From NCBI RefSeq assembly GCF_020010905.1, contig NZ_JAGJBY010000001.1, positions 5,724,001 through 5,788,000 of the forward strand: DNA of 64,000 nt, in the 5' to 3' direction. Origin of the DNA: Streptomyces acidiscabies (GTDB lineage Bacteria; Actinomycetota; Actinomycetes; Streptomycetales; Streptomycetaceae). The notes below the pieces were generated by a model. The model made no database searches. It had not been told where the DNA came from and saw nothing but the letters and a program-made list of their open reading frames with translations. Of this stretch, positions 41,120-49,932 are shown piece after piece. Within the stretch, counting starts at the first letter, position 1. The number at the start of each line of letters is the position of its first letter. The position numbers were made by a program, and so were the translations under genes.

Positions 41120-41979
41120 CCGCGCTCGCACCCGCCGTCCTCGCCTGGGCGACCGCCACACTCGGCGCCCGCCTCGCCGTGACCGACACCTCCCATCCCA
41201 GGGAGGACTCCCGCGTCTGGAAACTGACCCTGCCCGACGGGGCCCGCTACTACCTGAAGATCTCCCCGCGCCCCCTGATGTACGAGCGCGAGACCCTCGC
41301 CCTGCGCCACGCCGCCCCCGCCCTCGGCGCGGGCCACGCACCGACGCTGCGCGCCTCCGACGCCCACCACCTCGCCCTGCTCCTGACGGCGGTCCCCGGC
41401 CGCCCCCTCAAGCAGCAGACGCTCACCCCCGCCGACGAGGCCCGCGCCCACCGGTACGGCGGAGTCCTCCTCGCCCGCCTGCACCGGGCCGGCGACCTCT
41501 CGGGCCCCCGCCGCAAGGAAGCCGCCCAGGCGCTGCGCGCCGCCGCCGACGGAGCCGGCAACCACCTGCCCCGCGCCGGACTCACGACGCCCGAACGCAC
41601 CCTCGTCCGCGCCCTCGCCGCCCGCCTGCGCACCCTCCCGCCGCTCCCGCTCGCCTTCACCCACGGCGACGCCCGCGAACGCAACCTCCTGTGGTCCCGG
41701 GAGCACGCCCAGGCCGGCTGGATCGACTTCGAGCGCTCCCGGTTCGCCACCGCCGTACAGGACTTCGTCCCGCTGGCCTGCACGACCTGGACCGACCGCC
41801 CCGACCTGCGCGCCGCGTTCCTCCAGGGCTATGGCCGCGACCTCACGCCCGAGGAGAAACAGGCCCTGACCTGCCTCGCGGCCATCGACGCGGTGGGCTG
41901 CCTGGCCCACGACGACCCCACGCTCACCGCACGGGGCCGCCGTACCCTGGACCGGATCGTGGCGGGGGTGTTCGCATGA
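41116..41979 (+). CDS. APH-fold phosphotransferase/kinase-like protein
   Basis: A 287-residue aminoglycoside-phosphotransferase-fold protein. FTHGDARERNLLW near 190 carries the catalytic Asp and metal Asn of the Brenner motif, and AGWIDFERSRF the second metal Asp. The N-terminal lobe has YYLKISPRPLMYERETLALRH with the ATP Lys and the partner Glu. It overlaps the peptide gene before it and the ABC exporter after it. Related proteins act in class V lanthipeptide and thioamitide pathways, or in antibiotic resistance. Confidence 0.8.
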   Translation: MTALAPAVLAWATATLGARLAVTDTSHPREDSRVWKLTLPDGARYYLKISPRPLMYERETLALRHAAPALGAGHAPTLRASDAHHLALLLTAVPGRPLKQQTLTPADEARAHRYGGVLLARLHRAGDLSGPRRKEAAQALRAAADGAGNHLPRAGLTTPERTLVRALAARLRTLPPLPLAFTHGDARERNLLWSREHAQAGWIDFERSRFATAVQDFVPLACTTWTDRPDLRAAFLQGYGRDLTPEEKQALTCLAAIDAVGCLAHDDPTLTARGRRTLDRIVAGVFA

Positions 41980-43853
41980 CGCTCCCCGCAGCCCGCACCG
42001 AACTCCCGCAGCCGTCCGCGCCACCCGAACTCGACTACAACGGCCGCAAACACCGGCACGCCATGGACGACGCGACCCTCTGGGACATGGCCCGCCGCAT
42101 CCCCACGGCACTCCTCCAGACGGCCCGCCTCGCCTGGCGGGTCGACCGCCGCATGGTCACCACGATCGCCGTCTGCCAGCTCCTGTCCGGCATCGGTACG
42201 GCCGTGATGCTCGGCGCGGTCGCCGAGGCCCTGCCCCGCCTCATGTCCGGCGACCCCCGCGAGGGCCTCGCGCAGGCGTGGCCCGCGCTGACCGTCGCCG
42301 TCGCGGCGATGGCGGTCGGCGCGGCCCTGTGGATCCTCGCCGACTGGGCCACCCGACGCCTCAACCCCAAGATCGCCTCGGCCGCCGACCTCACCCTGGT
42401 CGACCTCCACATGCGCGCCGAACTCGCCGCGTACGACACGGAGGGCTTCCGCGACCGCAGCCAGGCCGCCGAGATCGGCGCCCTGCGCGCCGTCGACCTC
42501 GCCGACGACGCCAAGACCCTCACCAACGCGTTCGTCCAACTCCTGTCCGCCGCCACGGTGTTGACGTCCCTGCACCCGCTGCTGCTCGGCGTGCTGCTGC
42601 TGTCCGTCGTACCGCGCGGACTCGGCGGCGTGATCTCCGCGCGCATCGACTACCGCGTCCACGACCGCACGATCTCCGCCCGCAACGTGCGCGGCATGAT
42701 GCGCTGGTGGCTGACGACGGCCGAACTCGCCGACGAGCTGCGGGCCAACACCATGCGGCCGTACCTGCATTACTGGTACCGGGCGATGTGCGACCGCGTC
42801 GAGGGCCGCGAACTCGCGGGCGCGCGCCCGTACTTGCTGGTGACGGTGCTGGCCGCGTCGCTGGGCGGGCTGTTCACGCTCGGGATGTGGGTGTCGCTGG
42901 CCGGGCTCGTGCTCGCCGGGGCGATGTCAACGGCCTTGGCCGGCACCGCCGTTGTCGCCTCGCAGACCGCCGGACGCGCCCTCAACTCGATCGTCCGGTA
43001 CAGCACCGTGATGTTCCACCACGGCCTCTACCTCTCCGACTACCACGACTTCGTCGACGAGGTCCGCGCCACGACGACGGAACGCGGTACGACGCAGGCC
43101 GCCGCACCCCGGAGCATCCGCCTGGAGGGCGCCGCCTACACCTACCCCGGCAAGGACACGGCCGCCGTCGGACCGGTCACGCTCACGCTGAACCGGGGTG
43201 AAGTCGTCGCGCTGGTCGGCGAGAACGGCGCCGGGAAGTCGACGCTGATCCGGATGCTGACCGGGCTGACCGTCCCCACCGAGGGTCAAGTCCTCTGGGA
43301 CGACACCGACTTGGCCGTCACCGACGCCGAGTCCGTGTGGCGGCACGTCGGACTCGTCCCGCAGAAGAACGGCCACTGGCCGCTCGCCGCCCGCGAGAAC
43401 ATCACCCTCGGCCAGCCCCGCGAACACGGCGACGACCGGGTCTGGGACGCCGCCCGCCGCGTCGGCATGGACGAGACGCTGACCGCCCTGCCCGACCGGC
43501 TCGACACCCTGCTCGCCCGCTCGGTGTGGGGCGGGCACGAACTCTCCGGCGGCCAGTGGCAGCGCCTGGCCTGCGCCCGCGCCCTCTACCGCGAACCCGC
43601 AGTCCTCGTCCTCGACGAGCCGACCAGCGAGATGGACGCGCGCGGTGAACACACCGTGTTCCGGGAGCTGCGCGCCATGGCCCCCGACCGCATCACCGTC
43701 GTCGTCACCCACCGCCTCGACAACGTCCGCATGGCCGACCGCGTCCTCGTCCTCGACCAGGGACACATCCGCGAACAGGGCACCTTCGACGACCTCGTGA
43801 CCATGGAAGGGAGCCTGCTGGCCGAGCTGTACGAGCTGTCCCAGGACCGCTGA
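41976..43853 (+). CDS. ABC exporter (fused membrane and ATPase domains)
   Basis: A 625-residue half-transporter. About residues 60-340 contain six helices; the nucleotide-binding domain has VGENGAGKSTLIRML (Walker A), HELSGGQWQRLACARAL (signature) and VLVLDEPTSEMDA (Walker B), then VVVTHRLDNV. There is no peptidase C39 domain, so any leader would be removed by another protease. The ATGA overlap with the kinase gene ties expression. Likely exports the product of this small operon. Confidence 0.85.
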   Translation: MTLPAARTELPQPSAPPELDYNGRKHRHAMDDATLWDMARRIPTALLQTARLAWRVDRRMVTTIAVCQLLSGIGTAVMLGAVAEALPRLMSGDPREGLAQAWPALTVAVAAMAVGAALWILADWATRRLNPKIASAADLTLVDLHMRAELAAYDTEGFRDRSQAAEIGALRAVDLADDAKTLTNAFVQLLSAATVLTSLHPLLLGVLLLSVVPRGLGGVISARIDYRVHDRTISARNVRGMMRWWLTTAELADELRANTMRPYLHYWYRAMCDRVEGRELAGARPYLLVTVLAASLGGLFTLGMWVSLAGLVLAGAMSTALAGTAVVASQTAGRALNSIVRYSTVMFHHGLYLSDYHDFVDEVRATTTERGTTQAAAPRSIRLEGAAYTYPGKDTAAVGPVTLTLNRGEVVALVGENGAGKSTLIRMLTGLTVPTEGQVLWDDTDLAVTDAESVWRHVGLVPQKNGHWPLAARENITLGQPREHGDDRVWDAARRVGMDETLTALPDRLDTLLARSVWGGHELSGGQWQRLACARALYREPAVLVLDEPTSEMDARGEHTVFRELRAMAPDRITVVVTHRLDNVRMADRVLVLDQGHIREQGTFDDLVTMEGSLLAELYELSQDR

Positions 43854-43856
43854 CCG

Positions 43857-43892
43857 GGCGAGGCGTGTCCCGAGTGCGGGGCACGCCTCGCC
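43857..43892. terminator. Strong hairpin between convergent genes
   Basis: GGCGAGGCGTGTCCC (43857-43871) and GGGGCACGCCTCGCC (43878-43892) pair at 14 of 15 positions with a 6-nt loop. The hairpin fills the gap between the ABC exporter stop and the convergent gene stop, so it likely ends transcripts from both sides. Confidence 0.8.
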
Positions 43893-43896
43893 GTGT

Positions 43897-44448
43897 TCAC
43901 CAGGAGTGCGCGACGTCCACCACGAGCCGTCCGTCCAACTGGAGGACACGGAAGGGCAGTCGGGCGCGGATGCCGAGCCCGAACTGGGACTGTCCTTCGA
44001 AGGTCCCCGCGAACACGGCGTCACGGAAGGTCGGGTAGCCGACCGGCTTGGGCGCCGGGCCCGGATAGGTCGGCGTCCCGGTCTCCGGGTTGTACGCCGG
44101 TGCGTGCACGACGACTTCGAGGATCGCCCCGCCGGTCACCGGGATCGGGTCGCCGGAGGGGTCCTGGATGAGGGCGTCGACGTAGCTGACGGTGTACCCG
44201 AGCTGGCTCGCCGTCGCGCCCGGGACATCGACCACGAAACGGTCGTAGCAGTCGTGGGTACCGATGCGGACGTTGGTGATGAACTCACCTGACGTGCTGG
44301 CCCCGTTGCTCTTGGCCAGGCTGCCCCAGCCGGTCGGACAGGCGACGGCCGCTCGCCCGGGCAGCTCCGCCGAGACGGCGGGCACCGCCGCGGCGCCGAG
44401 CGCTGCGGTCGCCAGCGCGGTGATCGTGATGGCAGTGCGTCGTAACAC
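43897..44448 (-). CDS. Secreted AMIN-like domain protein, second codon TTA
   Basis: A 183-residue exported protein. VLRRTAITITALATAALGAA followed by AVPAVSAE is a Sec signal peptide. The mature part has the AMIN-like beta pattern: GTHDCYDRFVVDVPG, LGYTVSYVDALIQDPSG and GGAILEVVVHAPA. The family is common in actinobacterial lipoproteins and cell-wall proteins; function unknown. There is no lipobox Cys. The GTG at 44448 follows GGGGGAAC, and codon 2 is TTA, so expression should require the bldA tRNA. Confidence 0.75.
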   Translation of the reverse strand: MLRRTAITITALATAALGAAAVPAVSAELPGRAAVACPTGWGSLAKSNGASTSGEFITNVRIGTHDCYDRFVVDVPGATASQLGYTVSYVDALIQDPSGDPIPVTGGAILEVVVHAPAYNPETGTPTYPGPAPKPVGYPTFRDAVFAGTFEGQSQFGLGIRARLPFRVLQLDGRLVVDVAHSW

Positions 44449-44567
44449 TTTTGTTCCCCCACGTGTCAGGTGTCCTGCTTTGTGAAGTGAGACAGCCGGA
44501 GCGGTCCGAAGGTTGTGCTGCGGGCACCGTCGAAAATCGTTGGTGCGGCCGGGAGTTGCCCGCCACC

Positions 44568-45125
44568 ATGACGCGCATGAGCGACACTCCCGAACGATGG
44601 ACCCGGGCGACCGTCTACCCCGACATGTGGGTCGACCCGGACGACGACCCCCGCGAGGGCGACAGCCCGGAAGGGGAGCTGGCGACCCTGCTGGACTACC
44701 TCTCGGCATACCGCCACACCCTGCGGATGAAGTGCGAGGGCCTGACACCGCAGCAGCTCGCGGAGCGCTCGGTCCCCCCGTCGACGATGTCCCTGCTCGG
44801 CCTGGTCCGCCATCTCGCCGAGGTGGAGCGCGACTGGCGGGGCTGGATCGGGGAACCCCTGCCCAAGCTGTACGGCGCGCGCGACGCCGACTTCGACGGC
44901 GCCGTGGCCGACCAGGCGGTCGTGGACGCCGCGTACTCCGACCTGGCACGCGAACAGGCCGCGCTCGACGCGGAGTTGGCCGCGTTCACGGACCTCGGGG
45001 AGCGGGCGGGGAAGCGGGGGATCGCGATCCGGGAGCTGATGGTCCACCGGGTCGAGGAGTACGCACGGCACTGCGGGCACGCGGATCTGCTGCGGGAAAG
45101 GGTGGACGGGCGGGTCGGGCAGTGA
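44568..45125 (+). CDS. DinB-family (DUF664-type) protein
   Basis: A 185-residue four-helix-bundle protein. LATLLDYLSAYRHTLRMKCEGL and STMSLLGLVRHLAEVERDWR contain a conserved His of the metal triad, and ELMVHRVEEYARHCGHADLLRE supplies the others. Actinobacterial members are mycothiol-dependent or unknown thiol transferases. ATG 44568 has GGGAG at a long spacing; ATG 44577 is in frame. Confidence 0.75.
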   Translation: MTRMSDTPERWTRATVYPDMWVDPDDDPREGDSPEGELATLLDYLSAYRHTLRMKCEGLTPQQLAERSVPPSTMSLLGLVRHLAEVERDWRGWIGEPLPKLYGARDADFDGAVADQAVVDAAYSDLAREQAALDAELAAFTDLGERAGKRGIAIRELMVHRVEEYARHCGHADLLRERVDGRVGQ

Positions 45126-45168
45126 GAGGGATGGGCCTGCTGGACCGGCGTTCAGGCATTTCCGGCCG

Positions 45169-45192
45169 ACTTTCGGAAAGGGTTCCGAAAGT
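45169..45192. promoter_or_regulatory. Perfect 10-bp palindromic element between DinB-like and MMPL genes
   Basis: ACTTTCGGAA (45169-45178) and TTCCGAAAGT (45183-45192) are exact inverted repeats with a 4-bp spacer. It is 44 bp after the DinB-like stop and 160 bp before the MMPL start. The short spacer suits a dimeric repressor; as an RNA hairpin it would have only a 4-nt loop, which also fits a terminator. Confidence 0.5.
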
Positions 45193-45352
45193 TTCGGGAC
45201 TGCGGTGATATCAGGGGCGCCGAACGGCCCGCGTCCCTACGATGAAGAGCTGAGACATCCGTTCGGCCGGTTCGACGGGGAGCCGGCCGGGTCGCCGATG
45301 CCAGGGACCGCTCCCCAGGTGTGGTGATCTTCCTGATCAGGAGGGATCCCGC

Positions 45353-47512
45353 ATGTTCCGACGTATGGGCGACACGGTCGTCCGGCATCCGGTCTGGACG
45401 ATCGTGGCGTGGCTGATCGCGGCGGTCGCGATCGCCGCGACGGCCCCGAGTCTGCCGTCCAGCAGTGACGAGTCCAGTTTTTTGCCCAAGAGTTATGAGT
45501 CCATCAAGGCTGCGGACCTTCAGGAGAAGGCGTTCCCCAGCGCCTTCACCCCGGCCGCGATCGCCCTGTTCCAGCGCGACGACGGCGGCAAACTGACCGC
45601 CGCCGACAAGCGGGACGTCACCCGGATCACCGGGGAGCTGGGCGCGAAGAAGATCGACGAGGTGCAGAAGGTCGTCGAGGGCCAGCCCTCCGAGGACGGC
45701 CGCTACACGATGACCCTGGTCCAGATGGACAGCAAGAACGCCGGCCAGCCGAAACAGGCGGACGCGGCGAAGATCCTGCGCGACGACGTCAAGGCCCTCG
45801 CCCGGGGCACGGACCTCCAGGTCAAACTGGGCGGCTCAGCGGCGCAGGCCCTCGACCAGCAGGACTCCTCCAAGCGCGGTGAAGCGCTCATCGGCATCGG
45901 CACGTTCGTGATCATCCTGGTCACCCTGCTGATCATCTTCCGCGCGCCACTCCTGGCGATCCTCCCGCTGATCCTGATCGGCATCGTCGCCGCGATCGCC
46001 AACGCGCTCATCGCGTACGCCACGAAGCTCTTCGACCTCCAGGCGAACAGCTCGATCTCGTCGATCCTCATCGTCGTGCTGTTCGGCGTGGGCACCGACT
46101 ACTTCCTGTTCCTGATGTTCCGCTACCGAGAACGCCTGCGCGCCGGGGACGAACCCAAGCAGGCCATGGTCAACGCGGTCGCCCGGGTCGGCGAGGCCAT
46201 CGCCTCGGCGGCCGGCGCCGTCATCATCGCGTTCCTCGCGCTGACCCTGTCCACGCTGGGCTTCCTCAAGCAGATGGGCCCCGCGCTCGCCATCGCGGTC
46301 ACCGTCACCCTCATCGCGGGCCTCACCCTGATCCCGGCGGTCGTCTCCCTCATCGGGCCGCGCATCTTCTGGCCCTCGAAGTCCTGGCAGCACGAACCCT
46401 CCGACGCCCGGTTCGCCGCGCTCGGCCGGGGCGTGCAGCGCAGGCCCGCGCTGACCGCCGCGCTCTCCGGACTCGTCCTGGTCGCGCTCTCGCTCGGCAC
46501 GCTCGGCTACAAGGCGACCTTCGACCTGGCCTCGGGGTCCATGCCGAAGACCAAGGAGTCGATGGTCGTCCAGGATGAGATGGGCAAGGCGTACTCGGCG
46601 GGCGCCGCCGCCCCGACCGACGTCTACCTGTCCAGCACCGACGGCCGCCCGCTCGACAAGTCGGCCTTCGCGTCGTACGCCGAGAAACTCGGCGCCGTCG
46701 ACGGGGTCGCGAGCGCCAAGATGACGCAGACGAACGCGGACGGCACGACCGCGGACTTCACCGTCACCCTCAAGTACGAGGCGTCCACCGACAAGGCCCT
46801 GGACGCGGTCGGCAAGGTGCGGTCCGTCGCCCACGGCGAGGCGCCCGAGGGCACGAAGGCCCTGGTGGGCGGCATGTCGTCCATCTACAAGGACATCCAG
46901 GCGGCCGTGAACCACGACTACCGCACGGTGTTCCCCGTCGCCGCCCTCCTGATCATGGTCATCCTGGGACTCCTGCTGCGCAGCGTCGTAGCCCCCTGGT
47001 ACCTGATCGCCTCGGTGGGCCTCGGCTTCGGCGGGACCCTCGGCGCCACGGTCTGGATCTTCCAGGACATGCAGGGGCACTCGGGGCTGATGTTCATGCT
47101 CCCGGTGATCATGTATCTGTTCGTCGTCGCCATCGGCACCGACTACAACATCCTCATGATCGCCCGGCTCCGCGAGGAGGCCCGCGAGGGCCGCAGTCCC
47201 CGCGAGGCCGCCGGAATGGCCCTGCGCCACGCCGGACCGACCGTGGCAGCGGCCGGGTTCATCCTCGCCGCGACCTTCGCGACGATGATGCTCGCGGGCA
47301 ACGCCCTCCTCACGGAGATGGGTTTCGCGGTCTCCTTCGGCATCGCGATCGCCGCGTTCGTCATGGCGATGTTCTTCACCCCCAGCCTGACGGCCCTCAT
47401 CGGCCACGCGGCGTGGTGGCCGGGCCACGCCGACCGCGCGGCCACCCCGCCACCGGACCTCGACCGCACGGGCGGCACCCCCGTCCGCGACACGGCGGGA
47501 CGGCGCGAGTAG
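45353..47512 (+). CDS. MMPL/RND-family lipid or drug transporter
   Basis: A 719-residue membrane protein with two MMPL halves, each one helix, an extracellular loop, and five further helices. The paired motifs GVGTDYFLFLMFRYRERL and AIGTDYNILMIARLREEA contain the proton-relay Asp-Tyr residues of mycobacterial-type MMPL proteins. Relatives export lipids, siderophores or antibiotics using the proton gradient. The start has a strong AGGAGG site. No partner lipoprotein is next to it. Confidence 0.9.
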   Translation: MFRRMGDTVVRHPVWTIVAWLIAAVAIAATAPSLPSSSDESSFLPKSYESIKAADLQEKAFPSAFTPAAIALFQRDDGGKLTAADKRDVTRITGELGAKKIDEVQKVVEGQPSEDGRYTMTLVQMDSKNAGQPKQADAAKILRDDVKALARGTDLQVKLGGSAAQALDQQDSSKRGEALIGIGTFVIILVTLLIIFRAPLLAILPLILIGIVAAIANALIAYATKLFDLQANSSISSILIVVLFGVGTDYFLFLMFRYRERLRAGDEPKQAMVNAVARVGEAIASAAGAVIIAFLALTLSTLGFLKQMGPALAIAVTVTLIAGLTLIPAVVSLIGPRIFWPSKSWQHEPSDARFAALGRGVQRRPALTAALSGLVLVALSLGTLGYKATFDLASGSMPKTKESMVVQDEMGKAYSAGAAAPTDVYLSSTDGRPLDKSAFASYAEKLGAVDGVASAKMTQTNADGTTADFTVTLKYEASTDKALDAVGKVRSVAHGEAPEGTKALVGGMSSIYKDIQAAVNHDYRTVFPVAALLIMVILGLLLRSVVAPWYLIASVGLGFGGTLGATVWIFQDMQGHSGLMFMLPVIMYLFVVAIGTDYNILMIARLREEAREGRSPREAAGMALRHAGPTVAAAGFILAATFATMMLAGNALLTEMGFAVSFGIAIAAFVMAMFFTPSLTALIGHAAWWPGHADRAATPPPDLDRTGGTPVRDTAGRRE

Positions 47513-47525
47513 CGGGACGCATCGA

Positions 47526-47550
47526 GCCCCGGGTGCCGGGTACCCGGGGC
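47526..47550. terminator. Hairpin between MMPL and DUF6479 genes
   Basis: GCCCCGGGT (47526-47534) and ACCCGGGGC (47542-47550) form a perfect 9-bp stem with a 7-nt loop, ending 2 bp before the ATG at 47553. It may terminate the MMPL transcript and also cover the ribosome site (GGGG) of the following small gene. Confidence 0.5.
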
Positions 47551-47552
47551 CG

Positions 47553-47846
47553 ATGAACGTGACGAGTGTGGGTACGGCGGCCGTCGTCCTGTGCGGCCTG
47601 CTCCTGACCGCCGCCCTGGTGTGGGCCGTACGGTTCGGCACCCGGGTGCGCGGACGCGAACAGGCACCGGGCCGGCTCCCGCCCCAGGAACCGGCCCGGC
47701 AGCCGGTCGACGAGTCCGAGCACCGGCAGACGAGGGAGCCGAACGAGGTCCCCCGGCTCCCGGACGACGCGCCCCGCCCCACCCCGCACGACCTCGGCAA
47801 CGCCCCCGACCGGCCCGGCAGGCACCGGGGCCGGTCACGCTGGTGA
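47553..47846 (+). CDS. DUF6479-type small membrane protein
   Basis: A 97-residue protein: one transmembrane helix at about 5-28 (SVGTAAVVLCGLLLTAALVW), a basic stretch (RFGTRVRGRE), then a polar Pro/Arg/Glu-rich tail with REPNEVPRLPDD and LTPHQL-like TPHDLGN. This is the DUF6479 pattern, restricted to streptomycetes; function unknown. It is convergent with GH43, leaving 3 bp between stops. Confidence 0.7.
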   Translation: MNVTSVGTAAVVLCGLLLTAALVWAVRFGTRVRGREQAPGRLPPQEPARQPVDESEHRQTREPNEVPRLPDDAPRPTPHDLGNAPDRPGRHRGRSRW

Positions 47847-47849
47847 GCC

Positions 47850-48824
47850 TCAGCCGTCGAGGTCCGTGCGCTGCCGTACGACGCTCAGCTCGTGCCCCTG
47901 GAGCCGCATCTCGTACAGCTTCCCGCGCGCGTTCTCGAACGGGCGGTGCAGGATCATCATCAGCTCGCCCTCGAAGGTCCGGAACAGCATCCCGTGACCG
48001 CTGTCCTCGCGGACCAGGGGGCGTCGCTGCGTCCACGGGCCGGTGAGGTCGCCGGACTCGGAGACGGCGTACGTCTGGACGTAGTCCCCGGAGAGCGAGC
48101 CGTCCGCGCCGGGGACGTTCTTCTCGTACGTCGACCACAGCATGAGGAGCGCGCCGTCGGGGGCGCGGACCAGCTGGGGGCCGTCGGTGATGTACGGCGG
48201 GAGGCGGTACGGCAGTCCGGCGGGGATCTGCTCGTTCAGCCAGGACGCGTCCGAGCCCCGGAAGAGGTGGACCGCATCGCCGACCGTGCCGGACAGGTCC
48301 GGGGTGAGGCGGATCGCCTCCATCGTGCCGTCGACGGTCTGGAGCCACTCGTGCGCGTACACCATCCACGGCTGCCCCGCCGGGTCGACGTACAGCGTCC
48401 CGTCGAGCGCCATCAGGTGCTCGGGAGTCGTCGGCCGGGACGGGTCGAGGAGCGTGAAGGGGCCCAGCAGGGAGTCGGACACGGCGGTGACCGTGCCACG
48501 CAGGTACGTCCCCTCCGCGAGCCGCCGCTCCTCGTTGTGCAGCGTCGTGAACAGGTAGTACCGGCCCGCCCGTTCGTGCACCTCGGGCGCCCACGCGCCG
48601 TCGGTCGCCCAGCCGCCCTCCTGCTCGGCGGCGAGGAAGACGACGACCGGCGGCGCCCAGTCACGCAGGTCCGCACTGCGGTAGACCATCGTCCCGGCGC
48701 CGTCCACGCCCGACACGGACGGCTCGTTGGACGTGTACAGGTGGTAGGTACGGGACTTCGCGTCGGCGACGACGTACGGATCGTGCAGCGGCATGCCGGG
48801 CAGCCGCATCGGTTCGGTGGTCAT
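47850..48824 (-). CDS. Glycoside hydrolase family 43-like protein
   Basis: A 324-residue five-bladed beta-propeller glycosidase without signal peptide. GMPLHDPYVVADAKSRTYHL holds the general-base Asp, ALDGTLYVDPAGQPWMVY the second Asp and GTMEAIRLTPDL the probable acid Glu. Family members cleave arabinose or xylose units from plant cell-wall oligosaccharides; a cytosolic location implies imported oligosaccharides. Confidence 0.8.
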   Translation of the reverse strand: MTTEPMRLPGMPLHDPYVVADAKSRTYHLYTSNEPSVSGVDGAGTMVYRSADLRDWAPPVVVFLAAEQEGGWATDGAWAPEVHERAGRYYLFTTLHNEERRLAEGTYLRGTVTAVSDSLLGPFTLLDPSRPTTPEHLMALDGTLYVDPAGQPWMVYAHEWLQTVDGTMEAIRLTPDLSGTVGDAVHLFRGSDASWLNEQIPAGLPYRLPPYITDGPQLVRAPDGALLMLWSTYEKNVPGADGSLSGDYVQTYAVSESGDLTGPWTQRRPLVREDSGHGMLFRTFEGELMMILHRPFENARGKLYEMRLQGHELSVVRQRTDLDG

Positions 48825-48866
48825 CGGCGGAGGATACGTTCGCCGCCCGCGCGCGGACCACGCGGG

Positions 48867-49781
48867 TCAGCGCGACAGTTCGAGGACCTGCCCGGCCAGG
48901 TCGAGGGCCTGGTCCACGCTCTGGTCGACCAGGTAGCCGAGGTCCACGAAGACGTGGTCGACGTCCGTCTCGTCCTCGGTGTGGCGGATGACGTCGGCGA
49001 TGTTCTGCGGCGTCGTCCCGGGCGCCGCGTTGATCCGCAGGATCGCGTCCACCTCCGCCGGGTCACGGCCCTGCGTCTCGGCCAGTGCGCGGACCTGCTG
49101 GAGCTGCGCGGTGACGGCCGCCTTCGGGTCGTAGCTTCCGCCGGGCACCACCATCGCGATGGGCAGGACGCCGTCGGCGCGGCGGGCGGCGCGGCGCTGG
49201 GCGGCGGGGGAGAGCGCGGAGAGGTAGACCGGCGGGCGGGGACTCTGCACCGGCTTCGGGCCGATGTGGGCGGCGGGGATGGAGTGGTGCGGGCCGTCAT
49301 GTCGGGGGACGGGGGCGGTCGTCCATATCGACTCCAGGATGTCGAGGCACTCGTCGAGGCGCGCGCCCCGCTCCTTCCAGGGGACGCCGACACCCTCGTA
49401 CTCGTCCGGGGACCAACCTATGCCGAGTCCGGCGATCAGGCGGCCCCGGCTCACCACGTCGATACCGCTCAGCGAACGGGCCAGCAGGAGGGGCGGGTAC
49501 CAGGGGGCGATCAGGGTGCAGGTGCCGAGCAGCGCGGTCTCGGTGACCGCGGCGGCCACGGACAGGGCGACGAACGGGTCCAGCACGGAGTTCATCTCCG
49601 GGGGGATCGTCTTGCAGGTGCTGCCGCCGTAGCCGACGGCCGGGTCGACCGCCGCGAGCACCCGGTCACCGACCCACAGGCTGCCGGCGCCGAGCGCCTC
49701 GGCCTCCCGGGCGAAGCGGGCTATCTGGTCGAACTGCCGGTCCATCGTGGCGAACTGGGGGAGTGAGAAACCTGTGCGCAC
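48867..49781 (-). CDS. LLM-class (luciferase-like) F420/flavin-dependent oxidoreductase
   Basis: A 304-residue TIM-barrel flavoenzyme. FSLPQFATMDRQFDQIARFAREAEALG opens the family in two stretches, GRLIAGLGIGWSPDEYEGVG near 125-145 is the classic cofactor-site motif, and VYLSALSPAAQRRAARRADG follows. Probably uses coenzyme F420, common in actinobacteria. Substrate unknown. Its promoter region (49782-49932) shows nothing distinctive. Confidence 0.8.
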   Translation of the reverse strand: MRTGFSLPQFATMDRQFDQIARFAREAEALGAGSLWVGDRVLAAVDPAVGYGGSTCKTIPPEMNSVLDPFVALSVAAAVTETALLGTCTLIAPWYPPLLLARSLSGIDVVSRGRLIAGLGIGWSPDEYEGVGVPWKERGARLDECLDILESIWTTAPVPRHDGPHHSIPAAHIGPKPVQSPRPPVYLSALSPAAQRRAARRADGVLPIAMVVPGGSYDPKAAVTAQLQQVRALAETQGRDPAEVDAILRINAAPGTTPQNIADVIRHTEDETDVDHVFVDLGYLVDQSVDQALDLAGQVLELSR

Positions 49782-49932
49782 GTGCTCCTCCTGAGATCGG
49801 CACCGAAAGGTGACGTGTCATCCTGTTGAGCGCTGTCCAGGGTAACTCCGGTGCGGGCGGGAGCCGTTGGCCGCCCGGGTGGGGGCCGGGAAACGGCCTG
49901 TTCCTGTCGGCGGGCGTCCGGATCCCAGGTTT

